Below are positions 35,250-45,666 of a stretch of 64,000 bases of DNA, piece after piece. Location: assembly GCA_016872215.1 (NCBI GenBank), contig VHAX01000009.1, positions 1-64,000 on the forward strand, in the 5' to 3' direction. A program made the position numbers and the translations under genes. This stretch comes from Sphingomonadales bacterium (GTDB taxonomy: Bacteria; Bacteroidota; Bacteroidia; UBA7662). The notes under the pieces were generated by a model that searched no databases, was not told where the DNA came from, and saw only the letters and a program-made list of their open reading frames with translations. Numbering within the stretch: position 1 is the first letter of the stretch; every line of letters starts with the position of its first letter.

Positions 35250-37532
35250 ATGCCTAAAAATCAAGTTATACTCGGCCGATTCGGCCCTATGTTAATCGCA
35301 TTACTGCTCCACCTAAGCACTACGATTACCGCCTTGTCGCAGGATCCATCCCCCATAACCCGCCACAAACTCAGTGGGACAGTCACCGAGGAAGCTGGTA
35401 AGAAATCACCCTTACCTGGAGTCACAGTGTGGGTACAGGCAGTCATAACGCAACAATCACAGGGCACGACCACCGATGCTCAAGGTCGCTACGAGCTTAT
35501 GCTGCCAAAGGGGCGCTATGTAATCCGGTTCAGCTATGTAGGCTTTGAAAGCCAGTCACTTCAGGGAGAAATCAGTCGAAACACCACCATCGACGTGGCC
35601 CTGCGGACATCGACCGACGAGCTAACAGCCGTAGTGGTGACCGCTGGCCGGTTTGAACAAAGAACAGAAGAGGTTACCGTGAGTATGGAGGTGGTGCGCC
35701 CTTCAGCCCTGCATCGCAATGCCATCACCCGATTCGACGACGCCCTCGACCGTGTTCCGGGGGTGCAGATTGTAAACGGCCAGTTGAACATTCGAGGAAC
35801 CAGCGGCTTCAGCTACGGTATTGGCAGTAGGGTACAGGTAATGGTTGACGATATGCCACTGCTCGCCGGAGATGCGGGGGATGTAAAATGGAACTTCATA
35901 CCCATCGAAAACATCTCACAGATCGAGGTGGTAAAAGGCGCAGCCTCCGCCCTCTATGGTAGCGCTGCTCTTGGAGGCATCGTAAATCTGCGTACCGCCT
36001 ACCCCACCGAAACACCCCGAACAGAGGCCCAACTGTTCAGCTACCTCCATGACGCCCCGAGAGATTTCTTTAAAACTCCTTATCGTATCTCAGACGGACG
36101 CAATCAGTCAGGATTTGGGCTATTGCACAGCCGGCAAATTGGTCGAAACGACATCACCATCGGTTTATTTGTGGTTGAAGATCGGGGTTATCGAATCGGT
36201 GAATTCAGCCAGCGCCTGCGTGGCAACCTCAACTGGCGCCTCCGTTTGAGCGATCGAATCAGTCTCAGTATGAGCACGAACGCCATGACCGACACCTTCG
36301 GTAACTTTTTCTTCTGGGAAAACGACACCCTCGCTTTCTTTCCCTCGCCTGGCACCAATGACACCCAGCGTTCGTTGCGCTGGACTCTCGATCCATGCAT
36401 TTATTTTTATGGGTTGAATGGTCAGAAAACCACCCTGCGCAACCGTTTTTATCTGACAGAAAATAGGGGTGATAGTTCGAGGAATACCCGAGGCGAGGTG
36501 TATTTATCCGAATTGCAACACCAACGCACAATCCTTCCGGGGCTCGTGGCCACGGCTGGTCTGTTTCATCAATACAACTACGTAAACAGCGGAATACTCT
36601 TTGGCCTGCGCAGCAGCCGTAATCTGGCCGTCTATATGCAGGCCGACCACAAAATCGGCCGATTCAATTATTCGATAGGCGTGCGGCTCGAACAATTTGT
36701 GATCGACAGTGGTCCACCTCTCCGCTATCCCGTCGTACGACTCGGCCTCAACTATCATGTAGCACCCTACACGTGGATCCGCTCTTCTTTTGGTCAGGGT
36801 TTCCGCACCCCTTCCATCGCCGAGCGATACGTGAGTGGCGCTGCCGGACCCGTACAAGTCTTTCCAAATCCGAGCCTTTCCACCGAACGGGGATGGAGTG
36901 CTGAAACAGGTATCAGGCAAATCTGGAAATGGGGGTCATTTACCGGTCTCACCGACCTCGCCCTTTTCTGGACACAGTACGAAAATATGATCGAATTTCG
37001 TTTTGGCTTCTTCCCAGGGGGTGCGGGTTTTCAGGCCCGTAATTTAGAAAACCGCTCCAGCATGATTCGTGGAATCGAATTCACAACCGGCGCCACAGGA
37101 TCCTGGCGAAGATTCAAGTTCAATGGTCAATTGGGCTACACCTACATACAACCAATCGAATGGTATCAACCCGTTCCCGACAGGCCCGACATTCTGCTGA
37201 AAGAGAATTTGAAATACCGTACCCCGCACATTTTCCGATCCGATTTGGAACTACGGAACGGACGATTCACCACTGGATCGAACCTGCGATTCAACAGTTT
37301 CATGACAGCCATCGACTCAGAATTTGAAACCCTCATTCCCGGTGTGGCCCCCTTTCGTTCCCGACGGGCATCAGGCGATCTGATTATCGACCTAAGGATG
37401 AGTTATGACCTGCGCAGCGATTTGAGCATCAGTTTTTTGATTCGAAATGCTGGCAACCGCGATTATATGATCGTTCCCGGGAACATAGGCCCCCCGCGGA
37501 CATGGGGAATTCAACTCCGCTACAATGGATGA
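35250..37532 (+). CDS. TonB-dependent outer-membrane receptor (tandem paralogue)
   Basis: A 760-residue receptor with a signal peptide ending near ALSQ, and a carboxypeptidase-regulatory-like domain (LSGTVTEEAG to TTDAQGRYEL). The plug shows VVVTAGRFEQ, DALDRVPGVQIVNGQLNIRG and VVKGAASALYGSAALGGIVNL. A beta-barrel with repeated aromatic girdle residues follows. Plug and regulatory segments align residue by residue with the upstream receptor, so the pair arose by duplication. They are separated by only 71 bases and are probably co-transcribed. The ligand is unknown. The terminal RYNG lacks the usual C-terminal phenylalanine, though LRY is close to it. Confidence 0.92.
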   Translation: MPKNQVILGRFGPMLIALLLHLSTTITALSQDPSPITRHKLSGTVTEEAGKKSPLPGVTVWVQAVITQQSQGTTTDAQGRYELMLPKGRYVIRFSYVGFESQSLQGEISRNTTIDVALRTSTDELTAVVVTAGRFEQRTEEVTVSMEVVRPSALHRNAITRFDDALDRVPGVQIVNGQLNIRGTSGFSYGIGSRVQVMVDDMPLLAGDAGDVKWNFIPIENISQIEVVKGAASALYGSAALGGIVNLRTAYPTETPRTEAQLFSYLHDAPRDFFKTPYRISDGRNQSGFGLLHSRQIGRNDITIGLFVVEDRGYRIGEFSQRLRGNLNWRLRLSDRISLSMSTNAMTDTFGNFFFWENDTLAFFPSPGTNDTQRSLRWTLDPCIYFYGLNGQKTTLRNRFYLTENRGDSSRNTRGEVYLSELQHQRTILPGLVATAGLFHQYNYVNSGILFGLRSSRNLAVYMQADHKIGRFNYSIGVRLEQFVIDSGPPLRYPVVRLGLNYHVAPYTWIRSSFGQGFRTPSIAERYVSGAAGPVQVFPNPSLSTERGWSAETGIRQIWKWGSFTGLTDLALFWTQYENMIEFRFGFFPGGAGFQARNLENRSSMIRGIEFTTGATGSWRRFKFNGQLGYTYIQPIEWYQPVPDRPDILLKENLKYRTPHIFRSDLELRNGRFTTGSNLRFNSFMTAIDSEFETLIPGVAPFRSRRASGDLIIDLRMSYDLRSDLSISFLIRNAGNRDYMIVPGNIGPPRTWGIQLRYNG

Positions 37533-37816
37533 ACTCTTTGTTACCTTATCCATGAAGGGTGTTTGAGGATTTCGGTCAACCCATTTACAGAATGGCGATT
37601 ACGATAGTTGATTTATAATGGGTTTTCTTCCAAAAAATCCTAATTCGAATCATCAACTGACCTAATTGTGGATTTTTCTTTTGAAACCCCAACTAATGTC
37701 CGGTAACCCAACCGCAAACAGTAATAGCTAAGCAGATGCTTTGGCAAATCACCTAATCAGAATTCTATATTGAAAGTCCGTGTCTAAATCCGTAAAATAC
37801 CGCATACAGTAATTTC

Positions 37817-38911
37817 TTATCGGATGCTTCGGAAGGTGCGGCTGAAGCGAATCTTTCTGAATAGGGGTTTGTTGTAGTCAAGGCTCAGCCAAACAAAAAT
37901 AGCCTTCCCCACAATGTGGTCCTCCGACACAAACCCCCAATAGCGCGAGTCGAGACTATTGTGTCGGTTATCTCCCATCATCCAGTAGTAGTCCATCTGA
38001 AAGGTATACCCATCTGCAGGCTTATCGTTGATGTAAATGGCGTTCCCTTTCACATCCACTTTCTGCTTTTCATAGATCTCAATGGCTCTGCGGTAGATGT
38101 GTATGTTGTGGACGTTTAAGGGCATACGCACTCCTTGGGCCGGAATAACTATTGGGCCGTAGGAATCCAAATTCCAGGGGTAATGCTCATGGTGGGGAAA
38201 AATCTCCTCTGTATACACGCCCCGGGGCATCACATACGGTTCCAACATGCGAACATTTCCGAATTGCTTCATTTTATCGGCGTTTTCTTCGGTTAGGTTG
38301 AACCTAAAATCGCCTTGGGCAGAAAAGGCGCCGCCTTCGGTGACATCCATTTTTTCCAATGTTTTAGGATTGAAACTGCTGCCGTCGGTTCGCACCAGGA
38401 ATTGGTGCTGCAAACCTACGGGCTGGTCGATAGCCTTTCCGTTGATGTACACAACCCGATTGCGTATGACCAGAGTATCGCCTGCGATCCCAACGCAGCG
38501 TTTGATGTAGTTGTCGCGCCGGTCGACTGGTCGCCAGTCCTCCATCGGATAATTAAACACCACCACATCATTGTTCTTGATTTTCCCGAGTCCGGGCAGC
38601 CGCCTGTACTTCCACTGAATGCCGTCGACATACGATTTGATCTTCAACAAGGGTAGAGTGTTATGGGCTAATGGAAAAGCGATAGGCGTCATAGGGAGTC
38701 GAGCGCCGTAACTCACCTTGCTCACAACCAGAAAATCGCCCACCATCAGGCTCTTTTCCATGGAGGGTGTGGGGATGGTGTAGGCCTCCATGGCAAATGT
38801 GCGGATCAGGCCAGCGGCAATCAGTGCAAAAACAATGGCCTCTATCCACTCACGGGTGGCCGATTTCTTTTTTGCCTTGGCTTTGCCTCGTTTCCAGAAT
38901 TTCCAATTCAT
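37817..38911 (-). CDS. lepB: Signal peptidase I
   Basis: Cleaves signal peptides of secreted proteins at the outer face of the inner membrane. One N-terminal anchor helix (about 23-42) is followed by the catalytic serine Ser50 in PTPSMEKSL and the general-base lysine Lys137 in NYIKRCVGIAGD. The C-terminal box MMGDNRHNSLDSRYWG is intact. At 364 residues it is longer than the enterobacterial enzyme because of insertions between boxes, which is common in Bacteroidota. Its upstream region is occupied by a 73-base tandem duplication. Confidence 0.95.
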   Translation of the reverse strand: MNWKFWKRGKAKAKKKSATREWIEAIVFALIAAGLIRTFAMEAYTIPTPSMEKSLMVGDFLVVSKVSYGARLPMTPIAFPLAHNTLPLLKIKSYVDGIQWKYRRLPGLGKIKNNDVVVFNYPMEDWRPVDRRDNYIKRCVGIAGDTLVIRNRVVYINGKAIDQPVGLQHQFLVRTDGSSFNPKTLEKMDVTEGGAFSAQGDFRFNLTEENADKMKQFGNVRMLEPYVMPRGVYTEEIFPHHEHYPWNLDSYGPIVIPAQGVRMPLNVHNIHIYRRAIEIYEKQKVDVKGNAIYINDKPADGYTFQMDYYWMMGDNRHNSLDSRYWGFVSEDHIVGKAIFVWLSLDYNKPLFRKIRFSRTFRSIR

Positions 38912-38919
38912 TCAATTCG

Positions 38920-39052
38920 ATTTTAGGGATAATAGTTGATCTCTAATTATGGGGTTTCCAAGTTTGTACTGGCATCTGCTTCATTGATTTCAATTTTAGA
39001 AACAATATTAGATCGCTCGTTATGGGTTTTCCAATATTGTACTGGTATCAGT
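38920..39052. repeat. 73-base imperfect tandem duplication
   Basis: Copy A (38920-38979) and copy B (38993-39052) align without gaps at a period of 73 bases and are roughly four-fifths identical. Copy B contains the last codons and stop of the DUF2231 gene. Copy A repeats that ending (encoding a similar acidic tail and a TAA) between this gene and lepB, so it looks like a duplicated gene end. Confidence 0.75.
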
Positions 39053-39496
39053 TGAAGCGCTCCATATGGACCGTTCCACCCCCACACCCTGGTCGTACAC
39101 CAATCCGCCACCCAGATAGCCTGTATAGAGCATGAGGACCGATGCCAGCATCATGACCCCGAAAAAAATACTCAACTCCCGCTCCAGCATCGTTTTCCTA
39201 CGCGACACGCCCCATATGGCCAGGATAGGTAGCAACCAGGCCTGAACATACCCCAGGGTCTCATGTTGTTCTATGGCCTCATGGATCTCGGCACTCAAAT
39301 CACCAGCGGCATCTTCGGCCCATCCGCCACTGAGCGCAGCCAACAGAGCACCTAAAGCGGCACCCACCAGCAAAAACCTACTAAACAACAAAAATGAGGG
39401 GTGTTTCCTCCACCAAAACAGAATGTGGGCAACCAAAGCAGACATGAGCAGGGCAATGGGAAAATGCACAAAAAACGGATGGAGGCGACCCAGCAT
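39020..39496 (-). CDS. DUF2231-like membrane protein
   Basis: A 158-residue inner-membrane protein with four predicted helices. The N-terminal GRLHPFFVHFPIALL motif and the SGGWAEDAAG and HEAIEQHETLGY segments (a His-x3-Glu-x2-Glu pattern) resemble the DUF2231 family, whose function is unknown. The longer open frame from TTG 39712 overlaps ybaB; ATG 39496, one base after the ybaB stop, is preferred. The terminal 15 residues (serine and threonine rich) lie in a duplicated DNA segment. It is co-transcribed with ybaB. Confidence 0.7.
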   Translation of the reverse strand: MLGRLHPFFVHFPIALLMSALVAHILFWWRKHPSFLLFSRFLLVGAALGALLAALSGGWAEDAAGDLSAEIHEAIEQHETLGYVQAWLLPILAIWGVSRRKTMLERELSIFFGVMMLASVLMLYTGYLGGGLVYDQGVGVERSIWSASTDTSTILENP

Positions 39497-39497
39497 A

Positions 39498-39833
39498 TTA
39501 ACCCATAAATTTCGACAGGTCCAAGCCCGGAATGTTGGGGATGAGTCCCTCCGTGGCCTGCTTAAACTCTGATTTGTAGGTTCGGTGAGCCTCCCTGAGG
39601 GTGTCGTTGACGGCCGACAAAACCGCTGCCTCCAGTTCCGCCGCAGAAGATTTTTGCAGGGCATCCGACTCAATCCGTACTTCCCGGATATGCTTGTTGG
39701 CCGATGCAACAACTGTTACCCTACCATCAGACGATGTGGCTCTGACCGAAATTCCGTCACACTTTGTTTTGACATCTTCGACTGCTTCTTTCAGCTTGCC
39801 GATTTTGTCCATCATTCCGAATAAGTCAAACAT
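39498..39833 (-). CDS. YbaB/EbfC family nucleoid-associated protein
   Basis: A 111-residue DNA-binding protein of the tweezer-like YbaB family, which coats DNA and may tune expression. The N-terminal helix has many charged residues (MDKIGKLKEAVEDVK), the central strands show GRVTVVASANKHIREVRI, and the C-terminal helix region is AELEAAVLSAVNDTLREA. Length and organisation match the family. In many bacteria it sits by dnaX and recR; neither is here. It is followed one base later by the DUF2231 gene. Confidence 0.88.
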   Translation of the reverse strand: MFDLFGMMDKIGKLKEAVEDVKTKCDGISVRATSSDGRVTVVASANKHIREVRIESDALQKSSAAELEAAVLSAVNDTLREAHRTYKSEFKQATEGLIPNIPGLDLSKFMG

Positions 39834-39872
39834 AGAGTTATTTTGCCCTAAATATAGCCAAAAACATGCGGT

Positions 39873-40991
39873 TCACCGCAGAGGCACTGGTACTGGCAGA
39901 CTCCATCGATCGGCTAAAACAGCTAGTTGACCTGCAACGGCCTTAGTGAGGGGAATGCCTGTCGACAACCTCATTTCATGCGCCCGAAGCTCCGGTTCAC
40001 CCGGAACGAGAACCGGTTGGCTTTCATCTACAGGATCACAACTTTTGAAACGCTTAATCCATCGATCTATTGCCCTAAAATACTGATCGGCGCTGCGAAA
40101 AGCGTCGACCCGTATGGCCCCAAAAATATGTCCGATTCCGTGCCCTGGTGGATTTTCCGGCATGGGCAAAAATGAAACAAAAGGAGGTACCCATGGGCCG
40201 AAACCTGCGCCGGATAGTACGCCCGCCAACAAATCAACCGCACTGCCCAAGGCATAACCCTTGTGACCCGCCTGCTTACCCACGCTGCCCAATGGTAGTA
40301 GGCTCCCCCCCTCACGAAGCACATGCGCTTGGGTGGACACCTCTCCCTCACGGTCTAACGCCCAACCTTCAGGAATCGCTTTCCCTTTACGCTCAGCCAT
40401 TTCCAACTTACCGTTGGCAGCTGCGGATGTAGCTGTGTCCACCACAATCGCAGGGTACTGACCAGCAGGAAATGCCCAGCACATCGGATTAGTGCCCAAC
40501 ATACGTTCCCGTCCGCCCGTGGGCACCACGAGTGGACTAGCATTGGTCATGCTCCACCCAATCATGTTGTGGGGAATGGCCCGCATGGCGTGATAGGCTG
40601 CGATTCCATAGTGGTTGGAGTGGGAAACCGTAACGACAGATGAACCCACCTCGGAGGCCTTCTTTATGGCAAGGTCCATGGCCCAGGGCGCCGAAACGAG
40701 TCCCAACGCCCCTCCTGCATTTATGCCTGCCGTTGAAGCAGTTTGGTGAACGATTGTAATCTCAGGCTTCACCGATACACGTCCTGCCTCCAAAAGGCGA
40801 ACATAGCCTGGCAATCGCGCCACACCGTGTGAGTCGACACCCCGAAGATCAGCTGCGAGTAAAACATCTGAGGCCTGTCTGGCATCTGGCATGGAACAGC
40901 CCATCTTCAAAAACACAGCCTCCGTAAAAGTGCGGAGCTCCGACTCCACGAAATAAGAAACCCCTGAATTGCTTATCGCCTGGCTCACCAT
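39873..40991 (-). CDS. Ldh family NAD(P)-dependent oxidoreductase
   Basis: A 372-residue enzyme of the malate/L-lactate/ureidoglycolate/sulfolactate dehydrogenase family, which does not use the classical Rossmann fold. Family markers include LLAADLRGVDSHGVARLPGYV with the catalytic His, VSHSNHYGIAAYHAM, MTNASPLVVPTGG, LGTNPMCWAFP, VVDTATSAAANGK and KGYALGSAVDLLAGVLSGAGFG. ATG 40991 overlaps the 3' end of the Fe-S gene by seven bases; the longer open frame from 41087 lies wholly inside that gene and is rejected. The oxidised 2-hydroxy acid cannot be named. Overlap with the LutA-like gene suggests a shared hydroxy-acid pathway. Confidence 0.9.
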   Translation of the reverse strand: MVSQAISNSGVSYFVESELRTFTEAVFLKMGCSMPDARQASDVLLAADLRGVDSHGVARLPGYVRLLEAGRVSVKPEITIVHQTASTAGINAGGALGLVSAPWAMDLAIKKASEVGSSVVTVSHSNHYGIAAYHAMRAIPHNMIGWSMTNASPLVVPTGGRERMLGTNPMCWAFPAGQYPAIVVDTATSAAANGKLEMAERKGKAIPEGWALDREGEVSTQAHVLREGGSLLPLGSVGKQAGHKGYALGSAVDLLAGVLSGAGFGPWVPPFVSFLPMPENPPGHGIGHIFGAIRVDAFRSADQYFRAIDRWIKRFKSCDPVDESQPVLVPGEPELRAHEMRLSTGIPLTKAVAGQLAVLADRWSLPVPVPLR

Positions 40992-41716
40992 CCCTCCGTC
41001 AATAGGTCGGCCAAATGCACAATACGCTCCGGCTTCCAGGAGAGATCGGGCTGTTGAACGGCTACAGAGCGCAGTTGCATGAGGCAACCCATGTCTTCCG
41101 TCACGATGTACTCAACCCCTTCGGCGCGGGCCGCCCGAAGTTTGTCGGCCGACATCCGTTCAGACAACTCCGGATTTGACCTGTGCATCCCCCCGCCATA
41201 TCCGCAACAAACCGAGAACTGAGGAACATCAACACAGGTAAAACCGCCCCAATCACTTAAAAGGGACGGTAACGACTGGGCAATACCCTCATGTTGAACG
41301 CAACATGCCACATGGCATGCCACCCTGGTTGTGATGCCCCTGACCTTGCCCATAGGAAGCTGCGAGTGTTGACTAACCCACTGGGAGAAGGTGTGGACCC
41401 TCTTCTGCATGGCTCGCGCCTCATGGTGGGCCGACCCATTGTGCAACAACTGGGGCACGTGCGTCAAAAACATGGCTGAGCAGTCGGAGGATAAGGCGAC
41501 CACCGGGACCTCGCCCGAAAGCTCTGTGACACACCGACCCGCCACTTCACAGGCTATTTCCTCTTGCGCATGCTGCCAGGCTGGCGAACCACAACAACCC
41601 GCAGCGCCCGGTATGCGTACCGTGCAACCCATGCGCTCCATAACCTTGATTGCGTTAAATCCCGTTTCGGGAAAAAACTGATCCACTACGCAACCCGCAA
41701 ACAATATTACTTCCAT
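40985..41716 (-). CDS. LutA-like (Fe-S)-binding oxidoreductase subunit
   Basis: A 243-residue protein with the two cysteine-rich CCG domains of heterodisulfide-reductase subunit B and of LutA in lactate oxidation. The first holds GCVVDQFFPE and GAAGCCGSP, the second ACHVACC and FSVCCGYGGG. These cysteines bind iron-sulfur clusters. In bacteria that use LutABC for L-lactate, lutB and lutC follow; here neither is present and an Ldh-type dehydrogenase overlaps instead. The protein is cytosolic, with no membrane helix. The assignment to the family is firm, while the pathway is inferred. Confidence 0.85.
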   Translation of the reverse strand: MEVILFAGCVVDQFFPETGFNAIKVMERMGCTVRIPGAAGCCGSPAWQHAQEEIACEVAGRCVTELSGEVPVVALSSDCSAMFLTHVPQLLHNGSAHHEARAMQKRVHTFSQWVSQHSQLPMGKVRGITTRVACHVACCVQHEGIAQSLPSLLSDWGGFTCVDVPQFSVCCGYGGGMHRSNPELSERMSADKLRAARAEGVEYIVTEDMGCLMQLRSVAVQQPDLSWKPERIVHLADLLTEGW

Positions 41717-41747
41717 TTAATTCCATTAACCCCAAAACGTATACTAT

Positions 41748-43160
41748 CTATATACCTAATTCCTTATGCCTCTTCAGCAAGCCAAACATGCACATCATAC
41801 CTAACATAAAAAAGAGACTCAGCATGAGGGCGGAATTGCGCATACTGCCGGTAATCAGGTTGATGTAGCCAAAAGCAAAAGTACCAAATACTATGGCGAG
41901 TTTTTCGGTCACATCGTAGAAGGAAAAAAACGAAGCGTGGCTCCTTGTATCGGTAGGAATGAGCTTTGCATAGGTGCTTCGCAACAGCGATTGCGTACCA
42001 CCCATAACAATACCAACTACGGCAGCCAAAAGATAAAATTGCGTGGAAGTACTCACCAGGTAGGCGGTCAGGCAGATTCCGATCCAGACCAGAATGCCCC
42101 ACATTAACATCGGCAAATTACCCATCCGCCAAGCACCATAGGAGAAGGCATGCGCCCCAGCAATGGCGATCAACTGAATAAGCAAAACCGTAGCGATCAG
42201 CTCCTCACTGCCCATTTCCAATTCTTTGGATGCAAAAATGGTGGCCAGCACCATAATGGTTTGCAGGCCACAACTCGTGAAAAAATAGGCGAGCAGATAC
42301 CGTAAGAGTGTGGGCATCAGGCGAACACGTTTCCACACACGGCAGAACTCATCATAGCCCCTCGACCACAAACTCACTCCACGGCCCTGCCCTAAAGTTG
42401 TTTCAGGAGGGAGATGCTTTAGGGTATAAAATGCGAATCCCATCCACCAGACGCCAACCGCCACAAAACTCCATCGGGTAGCCAACGATTTGTAGTGGCT
42501 CTGAGCCTGTTCTAAAGCTGCCTCCTGATCCATTCCATTATTATCCTGGAGCAACTGGGCCATACCGCCTACATCGAACAAGAGACCTGGGAACATGATC
42601 ATCACCAAATTCAAAAGGAGGAGGGTCACGCTCCCGATGTAGCCATAAGAAAAGCCCTGAGCGCTCACTTGATCGAATCGATCGGGTGTGGCGATTTCCG
42701 GCAGAAAGGCGTTATAGAATATGGATGCGCCGGCCCAGCCCACTGCGGCAAGCATGAACAAAATGAGTCCGGGTGCCACATACTCGTCTGTAAAAAAGAA
42801 GAGTGCCATGCAGCTGATGGACCCTAAGCCAGCAAAGAGCGCCATCATCCGTTTTTTGAGTCCACCATAATCAGCCTGGCCACCCAAGAAGGGCGAAATG
42901 ATCACAATTAGAAGATAGGCGGCGGAGAGGGCGTAGGAAAAGGCCACCGAGGCAGGCAGTTCCATTCCAGCCAAGCGCACAGGAGCGTCTTCAGTACTCG
43001 TACCATCCAGTCCAATACCACTCTTCAAGACCGCCGCTTTCGTCACTGAAGAGTAGTAGACCGGGAAAATCGCTGATGTGATGCAGAGGTTGTAAGCACT
43101 ATTGGCCCAATCATACATACACCATGCCCGGATTACCCGGGGCTGGTTGCGTTCTGTCAT
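41748..43160 (-). CDS. MFS transporter, UMF1/Atg22-like
   Basis: A 470-residue inner-membrane protein with about 12 helices. The N-terminal WCMYDWANSAYN motif is diagnostic for the UMF1 family, which is related to the yeast vacuolar Atg22 exporter. The loop GGQADYGGLKKRMM corresponds to the conserved MFS inter-helix motif, and GGTQSLLRSTYAKLIP and FFSFYDVTEKLAIVFG are further family segments. ATG 43160 (MTERNQ) is chosen over the upstream ATG because it leaves the usual short lead-in. The substrate is unknown; amino acids are a possibility by analogy with Atg22. Confidence 0.9.
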   Translation of the reverse strand: MTERNQPRVIRAWCMYDWANSAYNLCITSAIFPVYYSSVTKAAVLKSGIGLDGTSTEDAPVRLAGMELPASVAFSYALSAAYLLIVIISPFLGGQADYGGLKKRMMALFAGLGSISCMALFFFTDEYVAPGLILFMLAAVGWAGASIFYNAFLPEIATPDRFDQVSAQGFSYGYIGSVTLLLLNLVMIMFPGLLFDVGGMAQLLQDNNGMDQEAALEQAQSHYKSLATRWSFVAVGVWWMGFAFYTLKHLPPETTLGQGRGVSLWSRGYDEFCRVWKRVRLMPTLLRYLLAYFFTSCGLQTIMVLATIFASKELEMGSEELIATVLLIQLIAIAGAHAFSYGAWRMGNLPMLMWGILVWIGICLTAYLVSTSTQFYLLAAVVGIVMGGTQSLLRSTYAKLIPTDTRSHASFFSFYDVTEKLAIVFGTFAFGYINLITGSMRNSALMLSLFFMLGMMCMFGLLKRHKELGI

Positions 43161-43270
43161 GGCCGAAAAATAGTGTATTGGCATCGACCTGCCAAAGGAT
43201 ATTCTCGTCTATCGTATTAAACGCGAGCGAAGTGGTCGAGAAATCGACTTTTAGATTGCTGAAAAGGCGT

Positions 43271-43519
43271 TTAGGCCTCTGTGAGGATCACAATATGGTT
43301 ACGGAGCACTTCCACAACGCCGCCTTTCACTGGAAAAACCTGTTCTTTTTGTCCGGGCTGTACGATTCGAACCTCACCCTTGGGCATTAAAGTAGCGATG
43401 ATAGGCGCGTGGTTGTTCAGGATTTCGAAACCGCCTTCAGTTCCTGGTACTTTCACCGAGGTGACTTCTCCCTCAAACAGGCTTTTTTCGGGTGTGAGAA
43501 TTTCGAGTGTCATGGCCAT
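43271..43519 (-). CDS. atpC: ATP synthase epsilon subunit
   Basis: The small rotor subunit of F1 that helps couple and regulate ATP synthesis. The sequence TLEILTPEKSLFEGEVTSVKVPGTEGGFEILNNHAP is the conserved N-terminal beta-sandwich. The protein is only about 80 residues, so the C-terminal helical hairpin found in longer epsilons is missing, a form common in Bacteroidota. ATG 43519 (MAMTLEI) or 43513 (MTLEI) are both acceptable starts, and the open frame further upstream lies inside atpD. It follows atpD by about 13 bases. Confidence 0.93.
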   Translation of the reverse strand: MAMTLEILTPEKSLFEGEVTSVKVPGTEGGFEILNNHAPIIATLMPKGEVRIVQPGQKEQVFPVKGGVVEVLRNHIVILTEA

Positions 43520-43532
43520 ACGATTTCGAGCA

Positions 43533-45065
<1,533 letters not shown>

Positions 45066-45103
45066 TCAAATAAAAATGACTGTTGTGAAAATTTTTACGG
45101 GCG

Positions 45104-45135
45104 CAAAATTACAAAATATCGGGGTCAAAAACAAG
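45104..45135 (-). promoter_or_regulatory. atpD-atpC promoter
   Basis: Minus-strand TAATTTTG (45104-45111) fits TAnnTTTG, with CTTG (45132-45135), one mismatch from TTTG, 20 bases upstream. Confidence 0.55.
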
Positions 45136-45149
45136 CAAAATCGGAAAGC

Positions 45150-45157
45150 TATATTTG
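45150..45157 (+). promoter_or_regulatory. Promoter box before the truncated exonuclease
   Basis: TATATTTG fits TAnnTTTG and ends three bases before ATG 45161. The -33 region is AAAA rather than TTTG. It is divergent from, and close to, the atpD promoter. Confidence 0.4.
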
Positions 45158-45160
45158 GGG

Positions 45161-45553
45161 ATGAATTTACTCCGATTCGGGCCCAACGGCATCGAATACC
45201 CCCAAGCCGGGGTGCACATCGACCCCTGGGGCAAAGTGGAACGCGCGCTGCTCACCCATGCCCATGCCGACCACGCTCGTTTTGGCCATAGACACTACAT
45301 CGCCCATTCCCAAAACCACGAGCGAACGCGACTGCTCCCCATCGCTCTAGTTTATAGTGGGTTAACAGACACAGAAATACGGGAAGTCGACATCTGGATC
45401 AAGGCTCATACCATTGAAAAATTCGGGTCGGTACTGATCGTGTCGCCTGAACTCTTATTTGAAATCGACTTCGAAGCCATCCAACGCAGTAATCGGCATA
45501 AATCGGGACTGGCCACTGCGTTTTCACAGGATTTTGCGATGGAGACGCGATAA
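45161..45553 (+). pseudogene. Truncated ligase-associated DNA exonuclease (metallo-beta-lactamase fold)
   Basis: The first 55 or so residues (LLRFGPNGIEYPQAGVHIDP, then THAHADH with the metal-binding H-x-H-x-D-H motif and ARFGHRHYIAHS) match the start of the ligase-associated exonuclease family, whose members run to about 330-340 residues. After that the frame continues for some 75 residues that do not resemble the rest of the family, and stops at 130 residues. The remaining metal ligands are absent. I read this as a decayed gene with an internal deletion. The ATP-dependent DNA ligase usually found next to it is not in the window. Confidence 0.6.
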
Positions 45554-45666
45554 ACCAGCTGCGGAAACAGATGACCTGAGCATGGCAGAGAAACACCTAA
45601 GTAATCCTACACATCCATACCTGTGTCGACCCAATAGACTATTTTTATGTCCACAAAACCATCATT

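Noticed and set aside
37533-37816. Search for a terminator or small gene between the second receptor and lepB
   Set aside because: No stem with T tract, promoter box or credible frame was found in these 284 bases.
39497-39712. N-terminal extension of the DUF2231 protein from TTG 39712
   Set aside because: The extra 72 codons lie inside ybaB and are not protein-like; ATG 39496 fits the spacing and the membrane topology.
40992-41087. N-terminal extension of the Ldh-family enzyme
   Set aside because: Lies within the Fe-S gene in another frame and precedes the conserved family start.
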